In this document: piece by piece, positions 34,327 to 42,666 of the stretch
How the letters are laid out: the number at the start of each line of letters is the position of its first letter
Position numbering within the stretch: position 1 is the stretch's first letter
From: DTU089 sp002440045
GTDB taxonomy: Bacteria; Bacillota; Clostridia; Oscillospirales; Acutalibacteraceae
Assembly: GCA_937885695.1 (NCBI GenBank)
Contig: CALABP010000027.1
Span: forward strand, 1 to 56,308
Direction of reading: 5' to 3'
DNA length: 56,308 nt
The notes under the pieces: model-generated
What the model saw: the letters and a program-made list of their open reading frames with translations, nothing else
Told to the model about the DNA's origin: nothing
Databases searched by the model: none
Made by a program: the position numbers and the translations under genes

Positions 34327-35139
34327 TTAATTTGCGGGCACAGCGCCGGCTTTTGAAATTATGTCGGCGGCATCGTGCGAAAGTGCATAGTCAAAAAACG
34401 CCTGCGCTTGTTTTGAAAGCTCTTTGCCCTCTTTTGTTATAAGCATAAACGGGCGCTGTAACTCGTATGTGCCGTTTTTAACGGTCTCTTCGCTCGGCAA
34501 AACGCCGCCCAAAGAAAGCGTTTTAACGGTATCTTTTACAGAGGCAAGCGAAGCATAACCTATAGCATCCGGGTTTTTAGAGACAGTTGTTATAACGTCG
34601 CCCGTCGAAGTCAGTGCCTGACGGTAAACGCATTTGCCCTCGGTTTTTGTAACGGTTTCAAATCCGTCGCGAGTGCCGCTGCCCTCTTCCCTGCCTATTA
34701 CGACAATAGGCGCGTCGCTGCCGCCCAATTCTTTCCAATTTGTGATTTCACCTGTAAAAATTTTTGCAAGCGTTTCAAGGTCAATATCGCTTACCGTGTT
34801 TTCGTTGTTAACGATAACAGCAATTCCGTCATAGGCTAAAACGGTTTCTTTAAGACCCTCGCTTTTTTCTTCGTCTTTAAGCTTGCGGCTTGAAAGCCCT
34901 ATGTCACAGCGCCCTTCTGAGACCGCCTTAATCCCGGAGCCCGAGCCTGTCGGATTGTAGGTGACTTTTACGCCCTCATTCTCGTTTTTAAACGACTCAC
35001 CGAGAGCTCCTATTACCTTTTCCATTGAGGTTGAGCCGTCAAGCGAGACGGCGTTATTATTGCTTTCGGAGCAGGAAGCGAGGGTTAACAAGGTTAAAGT
35101 TAAAATCAAACAAAGGGTTACACATAAATATTTTTTCAT
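34327..35139 (-). CDS. pstS: Phosphate-binding lipoprotein PstS
   Basis: A 270-residue substrate-binding lipoprotein. Signal peptide with lipobox LLTLASCSESN (Cys at about residue 23). The phosphate-binding residues lie in SLDGSTSMEKV (first loop), IGLSSRKLKDEE, and IGREEGSGTRDGFET. It binds phosphate outside the membrane and delivers it to PstCA. First gene of the operon, hence the most expressed by position. Confidence 0.95.
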   Translation of the reverse strand: MKKYLCVTLCLILTLTLLTLASCSESNNNAVSLDGSTSMEKVIGALGESFKNENEGVKVTYNPTGSGSGIKAVSEGRCDIGLSSRKLKDEEKSEGLKETVLAYDGIAVIVNNENTVSDIDLETLAKIFTGEITNWKELGGSDAPIVVIGREEGSGTRDGFETVTKTEGKCVYRQALTSTGDVITTVSKNPDAIGYASLASVKDTVKTLSLGGVLPSEETVKNGTYELQRPFMLITKEGKELSKQAQAFFDYALSHDAADIISKAGAVPAN

Positions 35140-35182
35140 AATCTTTTCATTCCTTTTTATTATTTTTTCTTTTTGCGGTTTA

Positions 35183-35210
35183 ATGATACCGTCGCAAAGT
35201 AAAATGTAAA
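35183..35210 (-). promoter_or_regulatory. Predicted pst operon promoter
   Basis: Minus strand: TTTACA (35205-35210), 16 bases, TATCAT (35183-35188). The -35 lies in TTTTACATTTTAC, two related 6-7 base words that could be part of a PhoP-type box. This was not proven by consensus. Confidence 0.4.
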
Positions 35211-35233
35211 AGGAAGCTTTTGTAAAATCGAGG

Positions 35234-35274
35234 TAAAAAAAGAGGGAGCTGTAAAAACGTCTTTTACAACTCCC
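35234..35274 (-). terminator. Terminator of the small LRR protein gene
   Basis: Minus strand: GGGAG-T-TGTAAAA, loop, TTTTACA-G-CTCCC, then CTTTTTTT. It separates the LRR gene from the pst promoter. Confidence 0.85.
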
Positions 35275-35314
35275 AAACTATATGAAACTGTTTTATAACC
35301 TTTTGCAGTTACTG

Positions 35315-36205
35315 TTAAGTAAGCTGAACCTTGATGCCGTATTTTTGCGCTGTCTGATAAGCGACAGAACCGCTTGAGCATTTGATGGTCAGTGTTTCTT
35401 CTATTCCCCTGAAGGGCATATCGCCGAATTTCTGAACGTTCTTTGAAATTGAAATTTCTTTAAGAGAGGTGCAGTTTTCGAAGCAATAAGCGCCGATTTC
35501 GGTTGTGCCGACAGAAAGGTAAATCGAACGAAGAGCCGTGCAGCCCGAAAATGCCGAGCGACCAAGCGTTGTTTCACCGCGGCCCAAGAACCAGACCGTT
35601 TCAAGAGCGGTGCAGTTTTTAAATGCGCCGACGCCTATTTCGCCGATATTTGCCGAAACCCAAAGAGATTTAACCTTGCTTGACGCGAAGCACTCGTCGG
35701 CAATCTTTACGACCTTGCAGCCGTTGATTTCATCGGGGATTCTTACGTTGGTTTCGGTGCCGATATACTTTGTAAGAATTACGGTTTTTGAAGAATTGTC
35801 GATAGAATAACTGTATTCGTTTGAATAATCGTGCGGCTTTTGCGTTACGGGCGCCGTAGTACCCGGCTGATTATTGTTGGTTGTATCCGAAGGCCAAACA
35901 TAAATATAAGTGAAATTCGGCTTTGATTCGGTTTCGCCTGTTACGCTGACAGACGGGTCGGTCTGCGAAACCTCGGTTGAGCTTGTGGGAATGTCAAGGC
36001 TGTTAACATAGTCCGACCAGCTGAACCACGACTGATTTTCGGTAACGATAACACCTGTGTTGGGCGCAGTAGTTGAGGCTGTGCTGCTCTCGTTCTGAGC
36101 GTCATTATGCTTGCTTGATATTATGCCGACCGTTACTATTGCCGCGATGATAACCACCGCCACTGCAACTGAAATAATGATTTTTGTTGACTTTTTCATT
36201 TTCAT
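35315..36205 (-). CDS. Membrane-anchored leucine-rich-repeat (LRR_5) protein
   Basis: A 296-residue protein with a short cytoplasmic N terminus and one membrane helix at about residues 8-29 (IIISVAVAVVIIAAIVTVGI). A Ser/Thr/Pro-rich, low-complexity spacer of about 100 residues follows, then a C-terminal LRR_5 domain at about 145-285 (NGCKVVKIADECFASSKVKS, GAFKNCTALETVWF, AFSGCTALRSIYL, CFENCTSLKEISI). It looks like a tethered cell-surface binding module. It is a second, smaller LRR_5 protein about 8 kb from the large secreted one. Function unknown. Single gene with its own terminator. Confidence 0.8.
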   Translation of the reverse strand: MKMKKSTKIIISVAVAVVIIAAIVTVGIISSKHNDAQNESSTASTTAPNTGVIVTENQSWFSWSDYVNSLDIPTSSTEVSQTDPSVSVTGETESKPNFTYIYVWPSDTTNNNQPGTTAPVTQKPHDYSNEYSYSIDNSSKTVILTKYIGTETNVRIPDEINGCKVVKIADECFASSKVKSLWVSANIGEIGVGAFKNCTALETVWFLGRGETTLGRSAFSGCTALRSIYLSVGTTEIGAYCFENCTSLKEISISKNVQKFGDMPFRGIEETLTIKCSSGSVAYQTAQKYGIKVQLT

Positions 36206-36380
36206 ACTCCTATGAAAAATTATTGCGGTTTTTGAGGCGATTCTAAGAAAAACCCGGCATACCGCTCTTTATACGGCTACATTATACATTATTTGCGCAA
36301 AAAAGTATATAGTATATTTTTACTAAAATATGAATTTTTTTTAATAATTCCCGTTTTCTTTGCAGTCTGTCAAAAAATCG

Positions 36381-36409
36381 TTGTAATTCAAGATAAAATA
36401 TGTTAAAAT
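36381..36409 (+). promoter_or_regulatory. Predicted promoter of GH13 glucosidase
   Basis: TTGTAA (36381-36386), 17 bases, TAAAAT (36404-36409), 38 bases before the start codon. Confidence 0.55.
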
Positions 36410-36447
36410 TAACACAAATACTTGCAAGGCATAAGGAGAGCTTTGAT

Positions 36448-38115
36448 ATGGTAAAATCATGGTATAAAGAAATGGCTGTGTATCAGGTGTGGCCGCGCTC
36501 TTTTTGCGACGGCAACGGCGACGGCATAGGCGACCTTAAAGGCGTGCTGTCAAAGCTTGATTACATTAAAAGTCTCGGCGTGGACGCTATTTGGTTTTCG
36601 CCGCTTTACAAATCGCCCCAAAAAGACTACGGCTATGACATTGCGGACTACAGAAGCATTCAGCCCGAATACGGCACTATGGAGGAATTTAAGCAGGTTC
36701 TTGACGAAGCGCACAAGCGCGGGCTTCGCGTTATTATGGACCTTGTTATAAACCACACCTCCGACAAGCACGAATGGTTTCTTGAAAGCTTAAAGGGCGA
36801 CGACAACCCCTATCACGACTATTATTTCTGGAGAAAGGGCAAAGGCAAAAAAAGGCCCAACAACTGGATGTCCACCTTTGCCGGCCCCGCGTGGGAATAT
36901 AACGAAAAGCTTGACGAATATTATCTTCACCTTTTCGCCGTTGAACAGCCCGACCTTAATATGGATAACCCCAAGGTGCGCGAAGAGGTAAAGGATATTA
37001 TGCGCTTTTGGCTCGATATGGGCGTTGACGGCTTCAGAGAGGACGTTATAACATTCATTTCAAAGCGCGAAGGTCTGCCTTCAAGCCCGTATTGGATACC
37101 CGTTGCGACAGGCATTGAAAACTATATGCACGGCCCGCATCTTGACGAATACCTGCACGAGTTTAAAGACGACGTTTTGTCAAAATATGACTGTATGACG
37201 GTCGGCGAAGCGCCGATGATGACGACAAAAAGGGCGCTTAAACACATAACCGAGGGCAAAGACCAGGAGCTTAATATGATGTTCCACTTTGAACATATGG
37301 CAGCCGACTGCTTTATGTACAGCTGGCTTAAAACAAGTTTCAGTTTAAAAAAGCTCAAAAAGGTTTATACCCGCTGGCAAAATGACCTTTACGGCAAGGC
37401 GTGGAACGCGCTTTACATCGAAAATCACGACCAGCCGCGAATTGTCAATCGCTACGGCAGCCTTAAATACCGCGAAGAAAGCGCAAAAATGCTTGCCGTT
37501 ATGTATATGTGCCAATGCGGTACGCCGTTTATTTATCAGGGTCAGGAAATAGGTATGACAAACCTCGGGCTTGACGATATAAATAAATATGTAGACGTTT
37601 CGACAAAAAACAACTACGGCGTTGCCAAAGCCATTCTCGGCGAAGAAAAAGCAATTGAGCTTGCAAAATACGCTTCGCGCGATAACGCAAGAACGCCCGT
37701 TCAATGGAGCGGCGAAAAGAACGCCGGCTTTACAACTGCCGACGAGCCGTGGTTCTTTGTTAACCCGAATTATAAAGAAATTAACGTTGCCGCACAGGAA
37801 AAAGACCCCGATTCGATTTTGAATTTTTACAGAAAGCTTATTAAATTCAGAAAAGAAAACGAAGTCTGCATTTACGGCGACTACAAAGAGCATTATAAAA
37901 ACAGCGACGAGCTTTTTGTATACGAAAGAAATTACGAGGGCAAGCGTATGCTTGTTATAAACTCATTCACAGAAAAGCCCGTTTACTTCAAAGCGCCCGC
38001 AGGCTTTGACCTTTCGAGCGGCAAGCTTGTTCTTTGCAACTACAAATACCCCGCCGTAACCGACAACGGCTTTAAATCAAAGCCTTATGAAACACGGGTA
38101 TATCTTTTTGAATAA
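36448..38115 (+). CDS. GH13 alpha-glucosidase (oligo-1,6-glucosidase/trehalose-6-P hydrolase type)
   Basis: A 555-residue cytoplasmic enzyme with the (beta/alpha)8 GH13 barrel from residue 5 (KEMAVYQVWPRSFCDGNGDG). Conserved regions: I, MDLVINHTSDKHEWF; II, GVDGFREDVITF (Asp nucleophile); III, MTVGEAPMM (Glu acid/base); IV, IENHDQPRIVNRYG (Asp). The calcium/QPDLN motif region is present (AVEQPDLNMDNP). Length and motifs fit GH13 subfamily 31-type exo-glucosidases that split alpha-1,6 or alpha-1,4 glucosyl bonds of imported oligosaccharides. There is no signal peptide. The start is ATG 36448 because AAGGAGAG lies 9-16 bases upstream; an earlier ATG at 36400 has no site. No transporter neighbour is present. 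Confidence 0.92.
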   Translation: MVKSWYKEMAVYQVWPRSFCDGNGDGIGDLKGVLSKLDYIKSLGVDAIWFSPLYKSPQKDYGYDIADYRSIQPEYGTMEEFKQVLDEAHKRGLRVIMDLVINHTSDKHEWFLESLKGDDNPYHDYYFWRKGKGKKRPNNWMSTFAGPAWEYNEKLDEYYLHLFAVEQPDLNMDNPKVREEVKDIMRFWLDMGVDGFREDVITFISKREGLPSSPYWIPVATGIENYMHGPHLDEYLHEFKDDVLSKYDCMTVGEAPMMTTKRALKHITEGKDQELNMMFHFEHMAADCFMYSWLKTSFSLKKLKKVYTRWQNDLYGKAWNALYIENHDQPRIVNRYGSLKYREESAKMLAVMYMCQCGTPFIYQGQEIGMTNLGLDDINKYVDVSTKNNYGVAKAILGEEKAIELAKYASRDNARTPVQWSGEKNAGFTTADEPWFFVNPNYKEINVAAQEKDPDSILNFYRKLIKFRKENEVCIYGDYKEHYKNSDELFVYERNYEGKRMLVINSFTEKPVYFKAPAGFDLSSGKLVLCNYKYPAVTDNGFKSKPYETRVYLFE

Positions 38116-38133
38116 TCCAAATTTTTAAATATC

Positions 38134-38172
38134 AAAGGCTGTGACGATTTTTGTTTTCGTCACAGCCTTTTT
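38134..38172. terminator. Bidirectional terminator between GH13 gene and M23 peptidase gene
   Basis: AAAGGCTGTGACGA (38134-38147) pairs with TCGTCACAGCCTTT (38157-38170). A 14-bp stem with T-run between convergent genes. Confidence 0.9.
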
Positions 38173-38179
38173 AGTGTTA

Positions 38180-39526
38180 TTAATATTCGTTAAAGAAAAG
38201 GTCGGATGGTTTTGTTACATAACTTAACGGGTTAACCCAATTGCCGTTTATAAGCATACCGAAGTGAAGGTGTGCGCCGAACGAATAGCCTGTATTGCCC
38301 GCTTCGCCGAGCTTTTCGCCCTGGGTTACATAATCGCCCACGCTTACAGAAACGACAGACATATGAGCGTAATATGTTCTTACGCCGTTGCCGTGGTCAA
38401 CAACAACATAAAGTCCGTAGCCGTTGCCCCAGCCGCTTTTGTTCGCGGTAACAACCGTGCCCGCTTTTGTTACGACAATCTTTGCGCCGTATGTTCCGCC
38501 GGAGCGGCAAATATCAACGCCGTTGTGCATTTTTGTAACACCGTTAAGCGTTCTCATTCCGAAGCGCGAAGAAACATATGTACCTGAATACGGCAAGGGC
38601 CAAATCATATCGCCCGTTTCGCCGGAGCCGGTTTCGCCCGTCTCTCTTTCGGCGGCAGCAAGCTTTTCTTCAAACTCGCGAATGGTATCCTCGCCGCGCT
38701 CTATAGCGTCCTGATAAGCGGCGCTGTCTGAATTGTAGCCGTTAACAATGCTCATTACCTTGTCAAGCTGAGCCTGAATTTCGTTTTCGGAATTTTGAAT
38801 TACCTGACGTGCGTCAACCTGCTCTTGCTTTTTCGCTTCAAGGTCTTTTTTCATTTCGTCAAGCTCGGCTATTTTAGAAGCCTTTTGCTCTTTCATTCCG
38901 TTAATCTCTTCGACTTTCTTTTCGCATTCCGAAATATCTTCCTGAAGAGTGGTTATAAGCTTGTCGTCGTGCTTTGCTATGCGCTTTAAAAGCTCTACCC
39001 TTTCAAGGTATGACTGATACTCAAAGTTGTCGGCAGTAAGAAGATATTCAAGCGCCGAGTTTGCGCCCGACATATAGCTTGCTCTTATTCTTTCGCCGAG
39101 AAGCTTATACGTTTCGGAAATCTGCGCTTCAATCTCTTTGACCTGTTTGTCAAGCTCGTCAATCTGTTTGTTAAGAGCCTCTATTTCGTTGTTGATGGCG
39201 GTAATCTGAGCGTCAACGCCGTCAATATCCTTTTGAATAACGGCAATTTCGTCGTTATAAAGGTCAATCTGGGACTGCAAAACATCAATCTTATCCTGAT
39301 ATGCGCTTACTTCGCCGTCATACTGAGCGGCTTTTTCGTCAAGCTCTTTAATCTTATCTTTATTAGCTTCAATCTGCGATTTTATAGCGGCTATTTTATC
39401 CTCATATGCCTTTTTTTCGGAGTCGGTCAAGGCGTATGCCGAAACCGAAAAAACGGAAAGAAGAAGAACTGCCGACATAAATATACAAAAAATTCTGCTT
39501 TTAATATCAGTTGTTTTCAACAACAT
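38180..39526 (-). CDS. Secreted coiled-coil M23 peptidase (EnvC/CwlO-like partner of FtsEX)
   Basis: A 448-residue exported protein. The hydrophobic signal sequence lies at about residues 10-34 (FCIFMSAVLLLSVFSVSAYA). A long coiled coil follows at about 35-285 (SEKKAYEDKIAAIKSQIEAN...). The C-terminal M23 metallopeptidase/LytM domain has MHNGVDICRSGG (His, Asp) and FGAHLHFGMLINGNW (His-x-His), so the zinc ligands look complete, and the enzyme should be active, unlike E. coli EnvC. Start ATG 39526 is preferred because AAAGGAG is 7 bases upstream. It overlaps the end of ftsX, so its synthesis is coupled. A role as the FtsEX-controlled cell-wall hydrolase is inferred from operon and coiled coil. 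Confidence 0.9.
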   Translation of the reverse strand: MLLKTTDIKSRIFCIFMSAVLLLSVFSVSAYALTDSEKKAYEDKIAAIKSQIEANKDKIKELDEKAAQYDGEVSAYQDKIDVLQSQIDLYNDEIAVIQKDIDGVDAQITAINNEIEALNKQIDELDKQVKEIEAQISETYKLLGERIRASYMSGANSALEYLLTADNFEYQSYLERVELLKRIAKHDDKLITTLQEDISECEKKVEEINGMKEQKASKIAELDEMKKDLEAKKQEQVDARQVIQNSENEIQAQLDKVMSIVNGYNSDSAAYQDAIERGEDTIREFEEKLAAAERETGETGSGETGDMIWPLPYSGTYVSSRFGMRTLNGVTKMHNGVDICRSGGTYGAKIVVTKAGTVVTANKSGWGNGYGLYVVVDHGNGVRTYYAHMSVVSVSVGDYVTQGEKLGEAGNTGYSFGAHLHFGMLINGNWVNPLSYVTKPSDLFFNEY

Positions 39527-40421
39527 TTCCATGCTCCTTTAAGTATTTGTTAAGCGATATAGCACTGCCGAAAGCGCCTATAAACACGCCTATGAACAGG
39601 AATACCGCAAGTATAAGCCAAATTGTGCTCAAGAATTCAACGGGCTTTCCGCCTAACGGGCCGAGAATGTTCTCAAGCCAAATGCTTGCTATTTCATAAA
39701 TGCCGTATTCAACGCCGAGGGCAATCACGGCTGAAATTACACCGAGCAAAACGCCCTCTACCACAAACGGCCAGCGAATAAACGAATTTGTTGCGCCGAC
39801 AGCCTTCATAATGCTTATTTCAAGGCGGCGGTTAAATATTGTTATTCGTATGGTGTTTGAAACAATGAACAGCGAAACGAAGAAAAGAATTGCGACTATG
39901 CCGAGACTTATGTATGTAACCGCGTCGCGGATATTGGCAAGTTTTGCGGCAAGCTCGCTGTTCTCCTGAATTTCAAGCACATTGTCAAGGCCGCGTATTT
40001 TTTCGACCGTTTCGTCAAAAAGCGTAAGGTCGTCAACGGTGATTTTATATGCGTCGGGAAGTATATCCTCGGGCAAGCCGTTTAAAATCTCCATATTTTC
40101 GCCGTAAGAAGCTATCTGACGCTTTAAGGCGTCTTCTTTTGAGACGAACTCAACATTTGCAACGTTCGGCAAATTGCGAAGCTCGACGCCGAGCATTTGC
40201 GTTGCAACGTCGTCGGCATTGTCGTCAACATAAGCCATTACTATGTTCTGGCCTTCAATAATGTCAAGCAAAGAGTTAATGTTGAGATAAATAAGCGTTC
40301 CGCTGCCGACGATTATAAGGCACGAAATAAGCACCACAACGGTTGCAAGCGACAGAAGCCTGTTTACCCATATATTCTTAAAGCCCTCTCTTGTGAGGTA
40401 AGATAAGCTTGTCCCTTTCAC
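39507..40421 (-). CDS. ftsX: Cell division ABC-like permease FtsX
   Basis: A 304-residue FtsX. TM1 is at about residues 20-43 (LSLATVVVLISCLIIVGSGT), an extracellular domain follows at about 45-165 (contains GLPEDILPDAYKITVDDL), then three helices in the FtsX core with NTIRITIFNRRLEISIMKAV, typical of the family, and GVFIGAFGSAISLNKYLKEH at the end. FtsX passes the ATPase cycle of FtsE to an extracellular hydrolase. The GTG start overlaps the ftsE stop (GTGA). Confidence 0.95.
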   Translation of the reverse strand: MKGTSLSYLTREGFKNIWVNRLLSLATVVVLISCLIIVGSGTLIYLNINSLLDIIEGQNIVMAYVDDNADDVATQMLGVELRNLPNVANVEFVSKEDALKRQIASYGENMEILNGLPEDILPDAYKITVDDLTLFDETVEKIRGLDNVLEIQENSELAAKLANIRDAVTYISLGIVAILFFVSLFIVSNTIRITIFNRRLEISIMKAVGATNSFIRWPFVVEGVLLGVISAVIALGVEYGIYEIASIWLENILGPLGGKPVEFLSTIWLILAVFLFIGVFIGAFGSAISLNKYLKEHGNVVENN

Positions 40422-41233
40422 TGACCGTCACCCCCGTCCTTTTCATAAGAAATGCCGTAGGTTTCCATAAGATAATCGAAATCGACGGTGCTTTCGTCGC
40501 TGAAATACGAGCCGACGTTATCTTCAAGCTCTTTGTATTTATAAGGTTCAACGTCAAGGTGCGAAGCGTCTGGATAGTCGGACTCAACGCAGCCGTTTTT
40601 AATTGTAATTACGCGGTGGTTAAAGGTTTTAACAAGGTGATAGTCGTGAGTAACCATTATAACCGTTGTTCCGTCGGCGTTGATGTGGTTAAGAAGGTCG
40701 ACTATTTCATAAGACATCTTTTGGTCGATGTTGCCTGTGGGCTCGTCCGCGATTATCATACTTGCGTTATTGGCAAGCGCCCTTGCAAGAGCCACGCGCT
40801 GCTGCTCGCCGCCCGAAAGCTGATTGGGGTGAGAGCGCGCCTTTGAGTTTAAGCCGACAAGACCCAAAAGGTAAGGAACGCGCTTTCTTATTGCGCTTTC
40901 TTTTGTGCCGATTACGCGCATGGCGTAAGCGATGTTGTCATAAACATTCATTGACGGTATAAGCCTGAAATCCTGGAACACTATTCCGAGAGACCTTCTG
41001 AAATAAGGAATATCCTTCTTTTTCATTACGTTAAGGTCATAGTTATTAACGCGGATAGAACCCGAAGTGGGCACCTCCTCGCGCATCATAAGTTTAAGGA
41101 ATGTGCTTTTGCCCGCGCCCGAAGCGCCGATTATGAAAACGAACTCGCCGTTTTCGATGTTGATGTTAAGGTCGGAAAGCGCCTTCGTTCCCGTATCCTC
41201 ATACACCTTTGTTACATTCTTGAACTCTATCAA
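40418..41233 (-). CDS. ftsE: Cell division ATP-binding protein FtsE
   Basis: A 271-residue ABC ATPase. Start TTG 41233 gives the family N terminus MIEFKNVTKVYEDTG, with GGGTG 6 bases upstream. The frame could extend to 41269 but would add atypical residues. Walker A is IIGASGAGKSTFLKLMMREE, the FtsE-typical RRSLGIVFQDFRLIPSMNVY follows, the signature is LSGGEQQRVALARAL, Walker B is MIIADEPTGNID and the switch His is in VIMVTHDY. A C-terminal acidic extension of about 40 residues (EDNVGSYFSDESTVDFDYLM) goes beyond the usual 228-residue length. It acts with FtsX at the membrane. Confidence 0.95.
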   Translation of the reverse strand: MIEFKNVTKVYEDTGTKALSDLNINIENGEFVFIIGASGAGKSTFLKLMMREEVPTSGSIRVNNYDLNVMKKKDIPYFRRSLGIVFQDFRLIPSMNVYDNIAYAMRVIGTKESAIRKRVPYLLGLVGLNSKARSHPNQLSGGEQQRVALARALANNASMIIADEPTGNIDQKMSYEIVDLLNHINADGTTVIMVTHDYHLVKTFNHRVITIKNGCVESDYPDASHLDVEPYKYKELEDNVGSYFSDESTVDFDYLMETYGISYEKDGGDGQ

Positions 41234-41273
41234 AATTAACACCCAATTCCAAACAAAAATGTATTGCAAAATA

Positions 41274-41322
41274 AGTATAGCACACTTTGTTACAAAATGT
41301 AACCTTTTTGTAACAAAATGTG
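41274..41322 (-). promoter_or_regulatory. ftsE operon promoter inside a large near-perfect palindrome
   Basis: Minus-strand promoter TTACAT (41297-41302), 17 bases, TATACT (41274-41279). The -35 and spacer lie in an inverted repeat with 17-bp arms, CACACTTTGTTACAAAA (41281-41297) and TTTTGTAACAAAATGTG (41306-41322), with one mismatch. Each arm is itself palindromic around TTTGTWACAAA, and the loop adds a third TGTAAC. This looks like a protein-binding operator. Confidence 0.6.
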
Positions 41323-41365
41323 CTTGATTAACAAAAAATTAATATTTTAATTCTAAATAAGAAAA

Positions 41366-42451
41366 TTAATACTTAACGGGATTTGCATCGAGGTACTTTT
41401 TAACCATAAGAGCAACTTTGAAAACAATTGCGTCGTCAAACTCGCGAAGGTCAAGCCCCGTAAGCTTTTTAATTTTTTCAAGACGGTAAACAAGCGTGTT
41501 TCTGTGAACGAAAAGCTTTCTTGACGTTTCTGAAACGTTAAGGTTGTTTTCAAAGAAGCGCTGAATGGCGAAAAGCGTTTCCTGGTCGAGCGTTTCGATA
41601 GAACCGACCTTGAAAATTTCTTTAAGGAACATTTCGCAAAGCGTTGTGGGAAGCTGATAAATAAGCCTTGCAATACCTAAATGGTCATAGCTTACTATGT
41701 TGCGCTCCGTATCGAACACCTTGCCGACTTCAAGAGCAACCTGAGCCTCTTTAAAAGAGCGCGCAAGCTCTTTAACGCCTGCAACAGGCGTGCCTATACC
41801 GACAAGCGCATGCGTATAGAACTCTGACGAAAGAGCGTCGGAAATGGAGCGCGCAAGCTTTTCAAGGTCGCGGCTTTCAATGTCGCTTTTAACCTCTTTG
41901 ACAAGCGCTATATCGCTTTCGCTGATGTTGATAACAAAGTCTTTATTCTTGTCCGGGAAGAGATTTTGGATTATGTCGAAAGCCGAAATCTCGTTCTTGT
42001 CGGCAAGTCTTATAAGAAGAACGGCTCTTGAAGCTTCGTTGTTAAAATGAAGCTCCCTTGCTTTAAGATAAATATCACCGGGAAGGATATTATCCATAAT
42101 AATGTTTTTGACAAAGTTTGCGCGGTCATATTTCTCATCATAATACTGTTTAATGCTTGAAAGAGAAACGCAAAGAAGACCGACATAGCCTTGAGCGAGT
42201 GCGTCGTCACCCTCAACAAAAACAGCGTATTCCGGGTGCATATGCGTCCCGAAAGCCTGATAAAGATAACCGTCGTAAGATACGAAAGAAGTTGACGAAA
42301 ATACAGCCGCAACGCTTATGTCGCGAACTTCGCCTATTCTGCCGAGGTCGCTGCACGAAATAACGGCACCGGTCTCGTCTATAACGCCTATTGTTCTTTC
42401 AACCGCGTCTCTCATCTGGTGGATAACGCTTTGAAACAGCCTATTGGACAT
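41366..42451 (-). CDS. PucR/CdaR-family transcriptional regulator
   Basis: A 361-residue regulator. A variable N-terminal sensor part covers residues 1-140 (GVIDETGAVISCSDLGRIGE). A degenerate GGDEF-like middle domain follows at about 150-270 (HALVGIGTPVAGVKELARSF, then EAQVALEVG). The C-terminal PucR-type helix-turn-helix is at about 305-355 (FFENNLNVSETSRKLFVHRN, TLVYRLEKIKKLTGLDLREF). Family members sense small metabolites (sugar acids, purines). The ligand and targets are unknown here. It lies just upstream of ftsE on the same strand, separated by 132 bases with a promoter/palindrome, so it is a separate unit. Confidence 0.85.
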   Translation of the reverse strand: MSNRLFQSVIHQMRDAVERTIGVIDETGAVISCSDLGRIGEVRDISVAAVFSSTSFVSYDGYLYQAFGTHMHPEYAVFVEGDDALAQGYVGLLCVSLSSIKQYYDEKYDRANFVKNIIMDNILPGDIYLKARELHFNNEASRAVLLIRLADKNEISAFDIIQNLFPDKNKDFVINISESDIALVKEVKSDIESRDLEKLARSISDALSSEFYTHALVGIGTPVAGVKELARSFKEAQVALEVGKVFDTERNIVSYDHLGIARLIYQLPTTLCEMFLKEIFKVGSIETLDQETLFAIQRFFENNLNVSETSRKLFVHRNTLVYRLEKIKKLTGLDLREFDDAIVFKVALMVKKYLDANPVKY

Positions 42452-42505
42452 TTTAACAACCTCCGAGCATGTTTATTTAAAATTCCTCTGAAATCACTGT
42501 TATAC

Positions 42506-42534
42506 ATAATACACAACTTTAACAAAAATTGCAA
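42506..42534 (-). promoter_or_regulatory. Predicted promoter of PucR-type regulator
   Basis: Minus strand: TTGCAA (42529-42534), 17 bases, TATTAT (42506-42511). About 55 bases before the start codon. Confidence 0.6.
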
Positions 42535-42628
42535 GCCTTTTTTTGATATTCCGCGAATCTTTTTATGCAAAATGTTAATTTCGGGTCGAAATTCGGGGGT
42601 GATATTGCAAAAATGCACATAGAAAACT

Positions 42629-42649
42629 CTTTGGTAAAATTCACCAAAG
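42629..42649 (-). terminator. Weak terminator after the pseudouridine synthase gene
   Basis: CTTTGGT (42629-42635) pairs with ACCAAAG (42643-42649); the minus strand continues AGTTTTC. Short stem and short T-run. Confidence 0.45.
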
Positions 42650-42666
42650 GCATTAAAACAACAGTG

